From Salinispira pacifica (lineage in GTDB: Bacteria; Spirochaetota; Spirochaetia; DSM-27196; Salinispiraceae), in NCBI RefSeq assembly GCF_000507245.1, contig NC_023035.1, positions 1,067,001 through 1,131,000 of the forward strand: a stretch of 64,000 bases of DNA, in the 5' to 3' direction. A program made the position numbers and the translations under genes. The number at the start of each line of letters is the position of its first letter. The first letter of the stretch is position 1. Of the stretch, positions 52,329 through 60,567 are shown piece after piece. A model generated the notes under the pieces. It saw only the letters and a list, made by a program, of their open reading frames with translations. It did not search any database and was not told where the DNA came from.

Positions 52329-52900
52329 GGTACCTCCTGTTGGGCCTGGGGCCGCATCACCCGGAAATAATAGACCCGGGAACGGCCGAATTTTTTTTCT
52401 TTTTCAAATACGAGCGATTTCTGCCCGTCTGTGTCCTGGAATTCCGAGCGGATCCGATCCTCTGCAGGAAAATGCATCAGCACACGAGTTTCCGGACCGA
52501 CCAGGGCTGAATTGATCAGTTTTTTCAGCAGGTCGTTTTTATGCTTGTAGGGGAAGGGGGGATCCAGAAATATAATATCAAACCGTTCCTGCCGGGTCAT
52601 GATGAACCGTTCCACCGCCCCCAGGGTGAAGCTGCAATGATCCCCGGCAATGCCAAGGTTTTCCTTCAGCATATCCTTTTTCCGGCGGTCCCGCTCCACC
52701 GAATGTACCCGGGACGCTCCCCTGCTAGCAGCCTCAAGGGCGATGATTCCCGATCCGCTGAACAGATCCAGGAACGTAAGCCCGTTGAGAGGCCCCAGGG
52801 ATGAAAACACCGCTTCCCTCATCCGGTCCATCGCAGGCCGGATGGTGCCCGGAGGACAATGGATTCTGCGTCCGGCAAACTCTCCTCCGGTTATTCTCAT
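52325..52900 (-). CDS. rsmD: 16S rRNA (guanine-966-N2)-methyltransferase
   Basis: SAM-dependent methyltransferase of 191 residues acting on G966 of 16S rRNA during small-subunit assembly. Landmarks are MRITGGEFAGRRIHCPPG, the SAM motif FLDLFSGSGIIALEAASRGA near 42, and the catalytic IIFLDPPFPYK (DPPF) near 115. ATGA overlaps with recG and hisZ on either side. Confidence 0.95.
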   Translation of the reverse strand: MRITGGEFAGRRIHCPPGTIRPAMDRMREAVFSSLGPLNGLTFLDLFSGSGIIALEAASRGASRVHSVERDRRKKDMLKENLGIAGDHCSFTLGAVERFIMTRQERFDIIFLDPPFPYKHKNDLLKKLINSALVGPETRVLMHFPAEDRIRSEFQDTDGQKSLVFEKEKKFGRSRVYYFRVMRPQAQQEVP

Positions 52901-55116
52901 GAAAAACTCCTTGCCGCCGCCTCTATGAGGTCGCGGTCGCCGTACAGCGAAGCGTATTCCAGGTCAAGATACCCGGATTGCTCCACTCCCGCAATATTTC
53001 CCGGTCCGCGGATCTGCAGATCCTCCTCTGCTATGACGAATCCGTCGGTATGTTCCTTCATGATCCGCAGCCGCTTCTTTCCATCCGTTGTGAGCCGATG
53101 ATCATACACCAGATAACAGTAAGATTGAAGGGCTCCTCTTCCCACCCTTCCCCGAAGCTGATGGAGGGCCGCAAGACCGAATCGCTCTGCATGCTCGATC
53201 ACCATAGCGGTTGCTTCCGGCACATCCAGCCCCACCTCCACCACGCTTGTGGCCACAAGGATCCGGTGCACCCCCTCCTGGAAGGATTCCATCTCCTTTT
53301 GGCGGGTGAGCATATCCTGGCGGCCGTGAACCAGCCCCACAGAAACACCCGGGAAGCGGCGTTTCAGCTGCTCATACATCTCTTCAGCGGATTTCAGGCC
53401 CTGCTCATGTTCATTGCCGTCGGACTCGATGCGCGGGTACACGAAGTATGCCCGTTCGCCCCGGGCCAGAAGCTCTCCGACGGCGCGGTACACTTTCTCT
53501 TCCTTGCCCATTACCGCAAGGTGGGTGTGAATCGGTTTTCTTCCTCCGGGCATGCTCCGGATGGTCCACAGCCTCATATTGTTGAAAAGGGTCATGGTGA
53601 GGGTCCGGGGGATGGGAGTTGCGCTGAGCATGAGCACGTGAGGGTTCTCGGCCTTTCTGCTCAGTTCCCCCCGCTGGGCAACGCCGAAACGGTGCTGCTC
53701 ATCGATAATCACCAGCTTCAGAGACTGAAACGACACGTTCCGGGAGAAGAGGCTGTGGGTGCCGATCACCAGCCCGGCACCGCCTTCTTCCATTTCCCGG
53801 CGGCAGGTTTCTTTTTCTTCCTCCGGCATATCGGCAATGTAGAGGCGGGGACTCAGGTAAGAGTCCTCCAGCCCGGCACGGGCGAACAGCCTGCGTGTGG
53901 ATTGCAGATGCTGCCGGGCAAGAATTTCCGTGGGTACCATAAAGGCCGCCTGTCCCCCCGCCTCCATAATATCCAGCGCCGCCAGCAGGGCCACCAGGGT
54001 TTTACCGCTTCCCACATCACCCTGAAGAAGGTGGGTCTCCGGGGAGCGGAGGAACGCATCCGCCAGCCCTGCATACACCGACAGCTGGTCGGCTGTCAGG
54101 GAAAAGGGCAGGGAACTCATGAGTTTTTGGCTGCAGCCGCCGCCGGGGCGCGTGCCGGGTCCCGGGTGTCCGGGGCTGCGGCCGGTGTCTGGGTGTCCGG
54201 GGCGCGTGCCGAGAACCGGACCGGGGCGCAGGCCGGTGTCTGGGTGTCCGGAGCGGGGGCCGGTGTCTGGGCGTCCGGGGCCGCGGGCCCGGACGGGCCT
54301 TGAAGTACCGGGCCCGGGCCCGGGCTCGGGTGCGGTGCCGCCGCCCTCCCCGGATCCGGGCGCAGCGCTTTTGTTGCGCTGGAAGTACAGGGCTTTCAGC
54401 TCGGCATATGCCAGGCGGCGTCTGCCCCTGGAGGGCTGGTTAACGGTTTCCGGCCGGTGAAGGTATTCCAGGGCGGTGGGAAGGTCAGGAAGTTCCAGGG
54501 TTTTCAGTTCGCCGGGAAAATCTCCGGAACCGGCAAAACGGGGCTGGTCTGCAATCAGGCTGCGGCAGCGGTTCAGGGCTGCGTCATGGAGCTTGTTGAG
54601 AACCATGGCCGGTATGCCGGGAACGGCGGAATATCTGGGTTGAATCCGGAAAAAATCCGCCTGATTTTTACCCGAAACCAGTTCAAAGGAGGAGCTCTGA
54701 ATTTCACCGTGGCGGAGGTTGAAGCTGCCGCTGAGAAGCCACTCGCTTCCGGGAACGGCCTGTCGGCCCAGAAACGGACGGCCGAAACAGAGCAGGGCTC
54801 CCCGGGCGCTGCCGTCATCCACCCAGATTTTCGGAACCTTTTTTCCCCGGGCATAGAAATAATCCAGATGAAGCACGGTAATCCTGGTGTGCACCATCCC
54901 TTTGCCGGATGAGCCGTAGAGGGAGTTCAGGGGTTTTGCCGTTCTGCGGTCGGTGTAGCCTGTGGGAAGACGGAAAATGAGATCCAGCTGGTCGTGAATG
55001 TTCCGCTTTTCCAGAGCCTCCAGACGCTTTTTCCCCACCCCCGGAAGTTCTTCCAGGGAGGGGACTGCCGGAGCATTCAGCATCCCGCCGGCTGCTGTGA
55101 GAATTTCCAGGGACAT
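52897..55116 (-). CDS. recG: ATP-dependent DNA helicase RecG with a repeat-rich insertion
   Basis: Branch-migrating helicase that remodels stalled forks and Holliday junctions. The wedge/OB domain is near 60-160 and Walker A GDVGSGKT near 368. The DEQH box IIDEQHRFG is near 471. The C-terminal helicase half holds LVHGRQDMLTRQKEME and HQLRGRVGRG. At 739 residues it exceeds the usual 680-700. The excess is a Gly/Pro-rich segment at about 250-335 (GHPDTGLRPG and similar) inserted between the wedge and the first helicase domain. Its DNA holds imperfect tandem repeats (54181, 54232, 54260). Overlaps rsmD by 4 bp. Confidence 0.95.
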   Translation of the reverse strand: MSLEILTAAGGMLNAPAVPSLEELPGVGKKRLEALEKRNIHDQLDLIFRLPTGYTDRRTAKPLNSLYGSSGKGMVHTRITVLHLDYFYARGKKVPKIWVDDGSARGALLCFGRPFLGRQAVPGSEWLLSGSFNLRHGEIQSSSFELVSGKNQADFFRIQPRYSAVPGIPAMVLNKLHDAALNRCRSLIADQPRFAGSGDFPGELKTLELPDLPTALEYLHRPETVNQPSRGRRRLAYAELKALYFQRNKSAAPGSGEGGGTAPEPGPGPGTSRPVRARGPGRPDTGPRSGHPDTGLRPGPVLGTRPGHPDTGRSPGHPGPGTRPGGGCSQKLMSSLPFSLTADQLSVYAGLADAFLRSPETHLLQGDVGSGKTLVALLAALDIMEAGGQAAFMVPTEILARQHLQSTRRLFARAGLEDSYLSPRLYIADMPEEEKETCRREMEEGGAGLVIGTHSLFSRNVSFQSLKLVIIDEQHRFGVAQRGELSRKAENPHVLMLSATPIPRTLTMTLFNNMRLWTIRSMPGGRKPIHTHLAVMGKEEKVYRAVGELLARGERAYFVYPRIESDGNEHEQGLKSAEEMYEQLKRRFPGVSVGLVHGRQDMLTRQKEMESFQEGVHRILVATSVVEVGLDVPEATAMVIEHAERFGLAALHQLRGRVGRGALQSYCYLVYDHRLTTDGKKRLRIMKEHTDGFVIAEEDLQIRGPGNIAGVEQSGYLDLEYASLYGDRDLIEAAARSFS
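54170..54300. repeat. Minisatellite-like repeats within recG
   Basis: GCCGGTGTCTGGGTGTCCGG occurs at 54181-54200 and 54232-54251, and with one change at 54260-54279, among further GTCCGGGGC-like variants. They encode the Gly/Pro-rich insertion on the minus strand. Confidence 0.8.
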
Positions 55117-55119
55117 GTA

Positions 55120-55710
55120 TTAAAAGGGAATGCGTTGAATCAGTCCGATAATCGGTCCCGCCGCCACTCTGAGAAGAATGCTCACCACAAAACAAAGGGC
55201 AAGAAACAGACCCAGGGCGGTCCCCCAGGGAAGAGATCTGCCGGGAAGGAGTTTCGCGAATATCCGGGAGATCAGAGGCTGGAGAAAACTGTCCAAACGG
55301 TACCACAGGGTATCCACACTGCTTGCATGGATAAACAGCCCCACCACCCTGATCAGGGCGATGATGGCAAACAGAGTGATAATGGAACTGACTCCGTAAA
55401 ATACGGTTTGCACCAGTACCGCCAGGGTTACAGACACGGCGATAAGCCCGCTGGCGTATGTCTTAAACAGATTGGAGACGAATATCAAAAAAAAGATTCC
55501 CAGAAGGGGGCTGAAATCGATGAAACCCACCCGGAGAAATCCTGCGCCCCGGAACAGATTCAGATAGGGATCGGTTACCCGTCTGAGCAGATCCACTCCC
55601 GGCATCTGCAGATCTCCTGCAAACCAGGAAAGGATGATCCGCAGGGAGATTATCAGCAAATAAAAATCTATGAGGTAGCTTGCAAATTCAAACACGCGAT
55701 AGGGATTCAT
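55120..55710 (-). CDS. YggT-family membrane protein
   Basis: Integral membrane protein of 196 residues with two YggT modules. Each is a hydrophobic hairpin: first YLIDFYLLIISLRIILSWFAGD, then SSIITLFAIIALIRVVGLFIH, with an amphipathic motif (DLLRRVTDPYLNLFR) between. The C-terminus has WGTALGLFLALCFVVSILLRVAAG. Members have poorly known roles in envelope or osmotic homeostasis. ATG 55710 with AAGGAG six bases upstream overlaps the 3' end of dnaE by 23 bp; recG begins 3 bp after its stop. Confidence 0.88.
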   Translation of the reverse strand: MNPYRVFEFASYLIDFYLLIISLRIILSWFAGDLQMPGVDLLRRVTDPYLNLFRGAGFLRVGFIDFSPLLGIFFLIFVSNLFKTYASGLIAVSVTLAVLVQTVFYGVSSIITLFAIIALIRVVGLFIHASSVDTLWYRLDSFLQPLISRIFAKLLPGRSLPWGTALGLFLALCFVVSILLRVAAGPIIGLIQRIPF

Positions 55711-58700
55711 GGTCCGCTCCTTCTTCAGTTTCCGGATGTGCTTCCGGCAGGGCCTGTCCCGTTCCGGAGGCTTCATGCAGGTCTTCTATGGTGGTTTCAA
55801 GATACTCTTTCCAGACCCGCTCAACAAGGGGGTGTGTTTCGAGTGCCGCTGCACCGGGGCTGCTGATTTGAAGGTGACTGGTGGCCCGAATGATCCGTTC
55901 GCCGTCCCCTGCGGGAACATGAATGAGCACGGGACAGTTGCCGGGGCTGTCGTTTATCAGTTCCCTCAAGGAAAGCAGGTCATTCTCTTGTTCGGGTACG
56001 GTTTTCAATTTTATATGAATGCTTCCGTTATCCTTCCTGTCCATATCAGCGGGAAGACGGATCTCTTTCACCACCATTTGAGGTTTGTCACGGCTGAGAT
56101 CCACCTCGCCCATCATCCCCAGCACTGCATCGGGCTGCACCATTTCGCTGAACGATGCAAATGTTTCAGGGAAGAGGACGAAATCAATTTCACCCCGATA
56201 GTCCTCCAGGGTGCCGAAACTCATCCTGTTTCCACGTTTGGTCATCACCGCCCGGTACTGGGTTATCAGCCCCACCACCGCGTATATCTCCCCCGCCCGG
56301 GCACGGGTCAGCTGGGCGAGATCCAGGGTGCTGGACTGCACCCATTCATTTTTGTAACTGTCCATGGGATGGCCGCTGAAATAATACCCGATCAGCTCCC
56401 GCTCCCAGCCCAGACGGTCCGCCAGGTCATACTCCATGCTGTCATCAAGCACCAGCTCAGGATACGCTTCGGCGGGGGAATCATCGAACAGACCGGTCTG
56501 TCCGAAGCGCTTTCCGTCCTTCTTGCTCACGGCAATTTCCAGAAGCTCTTCTATCTTTTCAAGAATTCCCTTCCTGGAGGGGAACACCCGGTCGAAAACC
56601 CCGCACTGAACCATGGTTTCGATTACCCGCCGGTTCACCGTCTTCAAATCCACCCGTTCCAGGAAATTATCCATGGAGGTGAAGGAACCGTTCTCTTCCC
56701 GTTCTCTGAGGATTTCATCCACTGCGGAGGATCCCACCCCTTTGATACCCATGAGACCGAATACGATATTTCCGTCCACTACGGTGAAATACTTGTCCGA
56801 GTCATTTACATCGGGAGGAAGAATATCAATTCCCATAATCCGGGCCTCGCCCAGGTAATCGGCGAATTTGTCCGGGTGGTCAATCTCATTGGTAAGGTTG
56901 GCGGCCATGAACTGGGCGGGGTAATTTGCCTTAAGATATGCGGTCTTATACGCCAGCACAGAGTAGGCTGCGGCATGGCTTTTGTTGAAACCGTAGCCGG
57001 CAAAGGGCTTGAGCAGCTCGAAGATGCCGTCGGCTGTCTGCTCGTCAATTCCCTTCTCTTTTGCACCCTCCATGTACTCAACCCGCATCCGGGCCATATC
57101 CTTCTCTTTCTTCTTCCCCATTGCCCGGCGGAGAATATCCGCTTTACCCAGGCTGAATCCCCCGATAATCCGTACCGTCTCCATTACCTGTTCCTGGTAG
57201 ACAATAACTCCGTAGGTTTCTTTCAGCACTGCTTCCAGGTTTTCATGGGGATAGATAATGGCGGTTCGGCCCCACTTGGACTCGATGAACTGGGGAATAT
57301 TATCCATGGGACCGGGCCGGTAGAGGGCGTTCAGGGCGATAAGGTCCTCTATGCAGTTGGGTTTGGCTTCCTTGAGAATGTTCTGCATCCCTTCGGATTC
57401 AAACTGGAACACCGCGGAACTCAGTCCTTCCCCCAGCAGTTTGTAGGTGGCCTCATCATCCTCGGGAATAGTTGCGGTATCCACTTCCACCCCGGTCTGT
57501 GCGATCAGTTTTTCGGTGTTCCGGATCAGGGTGAGGGTTTTCAGCCCCAGAAAGTCCATCTTTACCAGCCCGTTGTCCTCCAGCTGATCCATTGTGTACT
57601 GGGTGGAGATGGCTCCGGTTTTGGGGTCCCGAAACAGGGGAACGTACTCGGTGAGTTCGTCTTTTCCGATGACGATACCCGCCGCATGGGTGGACGCATG
57701 GCGGTTCAGTTTCTGAAGCCGCTTGGAAACATCGATCAGTTCCCGGTAGCCGCCGCCGGAGTCGTAGAGCTCCTGGAGCTTGGGTTCCTCTTCCAGGGCC
57801 TTTTCTATGGTGATTTTGGGCCCGTCGGGGATCAGTTTGGCGATCCGGTCCGCTTCATCGTAGGAGAAGTCCAGCACCCGGGCCACATCCCGGATCACCG
57901 CCTTGGGTTTGAGGGTTCCGAAGGTGATGATCTGCCCCACTTTCTCGGTGCCGTATTTCCTGGTGACGTAGTCGATCACCTCCTGACGCCGTTCAAAGCA
58001 GAAGTCGATATCGAAGTCGGGCATGCTCACACGCTCGGGATTGAGAAACCGCTCGAACAGCAGACCGTACTTCAAGGGGTCTATGTCGGTAATCTCGAGA
58101 CAGTAGGCGATAATGCTTCCTGCACCCGAACCCCGCCCGGGCCCCACGGGAATGTCATGATCCTTGGCGTAGCGGATGAAGTCCCACACAATGAGAAAAT
58201 AGCCGGTGAATCCCATGCTGATGATAATATCCAGCTCGTAATCCAGCCGCTTGCGCATCTCATCGGTAATCTCTTCATAGCGGTTTTTCAGCCCCTCATT
58301 GGAGAGATGTCTGAGATAATTATCCGGTCCTTCAAATTCCTGGGGAATATCGTAATCCGGCAGGAGGGGACCGGGTAGCTCCATCTGGATGTCGATCATC
58401 TCATTGATCTTCATGGTATTTGTCAGAGCCTGGGGATGTTCTCCGAATATCCGCCACATCTCTTCCGGGGATTTCAGGTAAAACTGGTCGGAGCTGAACT
58501 TGAAGCGTCCCGGCTCATTGATTTTCCGCTTGTTCCCGATGCACAGCATCACGTCGTGGGCGTGTGCGTCCTCCGGTTCCAGATAATAGCTGTCGTTGGT
58601 GGCCACCAGCGGCAGGTTCATGTCCCGGGAAAACTCAATGAGGCTGCGGTTCACCGTCTGCTGATCGGCGATACCGTGGTCTGTGAGCTCCAGATAAAAA

Positions 58701-59215
58701 TGATCCTTCCCGAAAAGGTCTGCGTACCATGCGGCGGCTTCCCGGGCCTCATCCACCCGGTTACGGGAAATGAGCTGGGGAATTTCCCCCCCCAGGCCTC
58801 CGGAAAGGGCGATGAGATCTTCATGATGAGCTTCCAGCAGCTCCTTGTCGATCCGGGGTTTATAGTAGAAACCTTCGGTGTAGCCCATGGAGGAGAGCTT
58901 GATCAGGTTCCGGTATCCTCTGTCATTTTTGGCCAGAAGAACAATTCGCTGGTAGTGCTTGGAGTTTTCACTTGCGGATTTGCTGTGACGGCTGTCCGAA
59001 GCCATGAAGAAATCACAGCCGATAATGGGATTGATCCCGGGTTCATTTCTGCATTCCTGATAAAAGCGGTATGCCCCGAACAGGTTGCCGTCGTCGGTGA
59101 GCGCAATTCCGGGCATATTCATATTCCTGGCCCTGGTCACCAGACCGCTCACCGTGGATGTGGCCCGCAGCAGACTGAAATCCGAGTGATTGTGCAGATG
59201 AACAAAATCCTTCAT
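55688..59215 (-). CDS. dnaE: DNA polymerase III alpha subunit
   Basis: Replicative polymerase, 1,175 residues. The PHP domain opens FVHLHNHSDFSLLRATS. The active-site region has GPGRGSGAGSIIAY near 360 and PDFDIDFCFERR near 400, which holds two catalytic Asp. The third Asp region is MDFLGLKTL near 550. The helix-hairpin-helix (GVGSSAVDEI) and the OB domain (YAVVGLITQYRAVMTKRGNRMSFGTLED) follow, and the C-terminal tau-binding region is reduced. Intact. Starts 22 bp after the stop of the Xdh-like FAD subunit. Confidence 0.97.
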   Translation of the reverse strand: MKDFVHLHNHSDFSLLRATSTVSGLVTRARNMNMPGIALTDDGNLFGAYRFYQECRNEPGINPIIGCDFFMASDSRHSKSASENSKHYQRIVLLAKNDRGYRNLIKLSSMGYTEGFYYKPRIDKELLEAHHEDLIALSGGLGGEIPQLISRNRVDEAREAAAWYADLFGKDHFYLELTDHGIADQQTVNRSLIEFSRDMNLPLVATNDSYYLEPEDAHAHDVMLCIGNKRKINEPGRFKFSSDQFYLKSPEEMWRIFGEHPQALTNTMKINEMIDIQMELPGPLLPDYDIPQEFEGPDNYLRHLSNEGLKNRYEEITDEMRKRLDYELDIIISMGFTGYFLIVWDFIRYAKDHDIPVGPGRGSGAGSIIAYCLEITDIDPLKYGLLFERFLNPERVSMPDFDIDFCFERRQEVIDYVTRKYGTEKVGQIITFGTLKPKAVIRDVARVLDFSYDEADRIAKLIPDGPKITIEKALEEEPKLQELYDSGGGYRELIDVSKRLQKLNRHASTHAAGIVIGKDELTEYVPLFRDPKTGAISTQYTMDQLEDNGLVKMDFLGLKTLTLIRNTEKLIAQTGVEVDTATIPEDDEATYKLLGEGLSSAVFQFESEGMQNILKEAKPNCIEDLIALNALYRPGPMDNIPQFIESKWGRTAIIYPHENLEAVLKETYGVIVYQEQVMETVRIIGGFSLGKADILRRAMGKKKEKDMARMRVEYMEGAKEKGIDEQTADGIFELLKPFAGYGFNKSHAAAYSVLAYKTAYLKANYPAQFMAANLTNEIDHPDKFADYLGEARIMGIDILPPDVNDSDKYFTVVDGNIVFGLMGIKGVGSSAVDEILREREENGSFTSMDNFLERVDLKTVNRRVIETMVQCGVFDRVFPSRKGILEKIEELLEIAVSKKDGKRFGQTGLFDDSPAEAYPELVLDDSMEYDLADRLGWERELIGYYFSGHPMDSYKNEWVQSSTLDLAQLTRARAGEIYAVVGLITQYRAVMTKRGNRMSFGTLEDYRGEIDFVLFPETFASFSEMVQPDAVLGMMGEVDLSRDKPQMVVKEIRLPADMDRKDNGSIHIKLKTVPEQENDLLSLRELINDSPGNCPVLIHVPAGDGERIIRATSHLQISSPGAAALETHPLVERVWKEYLETTIEDLHEASGTGQALPEAHPETEEGADHESLSRV

Positions 59216-59237
59216 GAACCCTCCGGGTACAGGTATA

Positions 59238-60089
59238 TCAGGATTTATTCAAACTGTGAATAAACCAGGCGGAAAGATTCCGCAGCCTGGTGTGCATTAA
59301 TTCATCGTCCAGATATTCGGGAACATGGTCGCTCCATTTATTGTTGAAACTCTTAATGTAGCTGCGGACATCCCTGTCCTGAAGAGGCAGCCGTTTGCCG
59401 GTGAGCAGAGAATCGGCGTTCCTGTTGCGCATCTGGGGCAGTTCGCTGAACACATAGGACACCCGGATCTCCTCAAGCATGCCCCGGTGCACCGATGCCA
59501 GCCCGCAGAAGCCGTACTCCATACCGTTTTCCCGGGAATCGTATTTACGGAAAATCTGGTGGCTCCACACATTAATGGGAAGCCGTACCCGGGTGAGTAT
59601 TTCCGAATTGATATTCACCTGATTTTCACTGTTGCGCAGCTTGGCAATGCTCACCCATCTGCTGCCGTTGGGACCCCGCAGTTCTGCACTCCCGTCGGAT
59701 AGACTGAAATAATAAAACGCCGACAGATACCTGGGGTTCACCAGAATATTCCCCCCCACAGTTCCAAGGCTGCGGATTCCCGGCTGGGGGATGGCCAGGA
59801 TGGTGTCCCGGAGACCTTTGGGAACAATGGCATCGTCCAGGCGGATCAGCCGCTCCAGGGTCACCATGCTACCCAGCTCCAGAAGCCGGTCGCTGCGGTA
59901 AATTCTCCGAAGCTCTTCTATATTGTGAAGGCTGAGAATATCCTGCTGAATCCGGGCCTTTCCAGCAGCGGCAGTCTGTACATGGGTTCCCCCGGCGAAT
60001 ATCCTGCATCCCGGCCGCCGTTTAATAATGGACAGGGCATCGTTGAGACTCCGGGGGCTGAATACCTTCTGATTAGCGGCGATTCGCAT
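59238..60089 (-). CDS. Xanthine dehydrogenase-like FAD-binding subunit
   Basis: FAD subunit of a molybdenum hydroxylase (CoxM/XdhB class), 283 residues. The FAD motif RIFAGGTHVQT corresponds to the usual AGGTxL. GIRSLGTVGGNILVNPRYLSAFYYF matches RNxATIGGN-type flavin contacts. The C-terminal domain has EYGFCGLASVHRG. It overlaps the Fe-S subunit by 17 bp. Electron flow would be Mo site to 2[2Fe-2S] to FAD. The substrate is unknown. Confidence 0.85.
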   Translation of the reverse strand: MRIAANQKVFSPRSLNDALSIIKRRPGCRIFAGGTHVQTAAAGKARIQQDILSLHNIEELRRIYRSDRLLELGSMVTLERLIRLDDAIVPKGLRDTILAIPQPGIRSLGTVGGNILVNPRYLSAFYYFSLSDGSAELRGPNGSRWVSIAKLRNSENQVNINSEILTRVRLPINVWSHQIFRKYDSRENGMEYGFCGLASVHRGMLEEIRVSYVFSELPQMRNRNADSLLTGKRLPLQDRDVRSYIKSFNNKWSDHVPEYLDDELMHTRLRNLSAWFIHSLNKS

Positions 60090-60567
60090 TCATCGCCCTC
60101 CGTTTCCGCCGTAAACTGTCGGCGATCTGTACTGCTTTTACAAAACTGCCCTGGGAGGTACAGCCGCACCAGTTTTCTCCCACGTAATGGAGAATGGTTT
60201 TCTCATCGGGCTGACTTTCATCTCTCCGGAGGATGGACTCAGTGAGAATGATTTTCGTGGGGGCGCAGTACTTGCACGGATAGAATCCCGCCCGGAGAAA
60301 TGCGGTTTCAATATGAGTGAACTCCTCCCGTTCAATGAGTCCGCTGAGGGTCTCAACATGACGTCCGGGCAGGTTGAATGCCGGGAGGAGGCAGGAAGGG
60401 GTGGGGTGGTCGTCAACAAGGACCGTGCACGCGCCGCAATGACCCCGTTCGCAGCCCCGGCGAATATATTTCTGCTGAAAGTGATCGCTGAGAATATCCA
60501 GAAGAGATGTCTGGGGCGGAATATCCAGATATTTTTCTTCATCGTTGAGATAAAATTCAATCGTCAT
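60073..60567 (-). CDS. Xanthine dehydrogenase-like [2Fe-2S] subunit
   Basis: Iron-sulfur subunit of 164 residues. The plant-type [2Fe-2S] motif is CERGHCGACTVL with a later Cys (PSCLLPA). The second cluster domain has CKYC near 98 and ENWCGCT near 132. All eight Cys of the family are present, so both clusters can form. The gene overlaps the Mo subunit by 11 bp and the FAD subunit by 17 bp, as expected for a stoichiometric complex. Confidence 0.9.
   Translation of the reverse strand: MTIEFYLNDEEKYLDIPPQTSLLDILSDHFQQKYIRRGCERGHCGACTVLVDDHPTPSCLLPAFNLPGRHVETLSGLIEREEFTHIETAFLRAGFYPCKYCAPTKIILTESILRRDESQPDEKTILHYVGENWCGCTSQGSFVKAVQIADSLRRKRRAMNANRR

Noticed and set aside
55709-58378. 889-residue frame antisense to dnaE
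   Set aside because: Codon-bias shadow of the conserved polymerase gene; no domain features.
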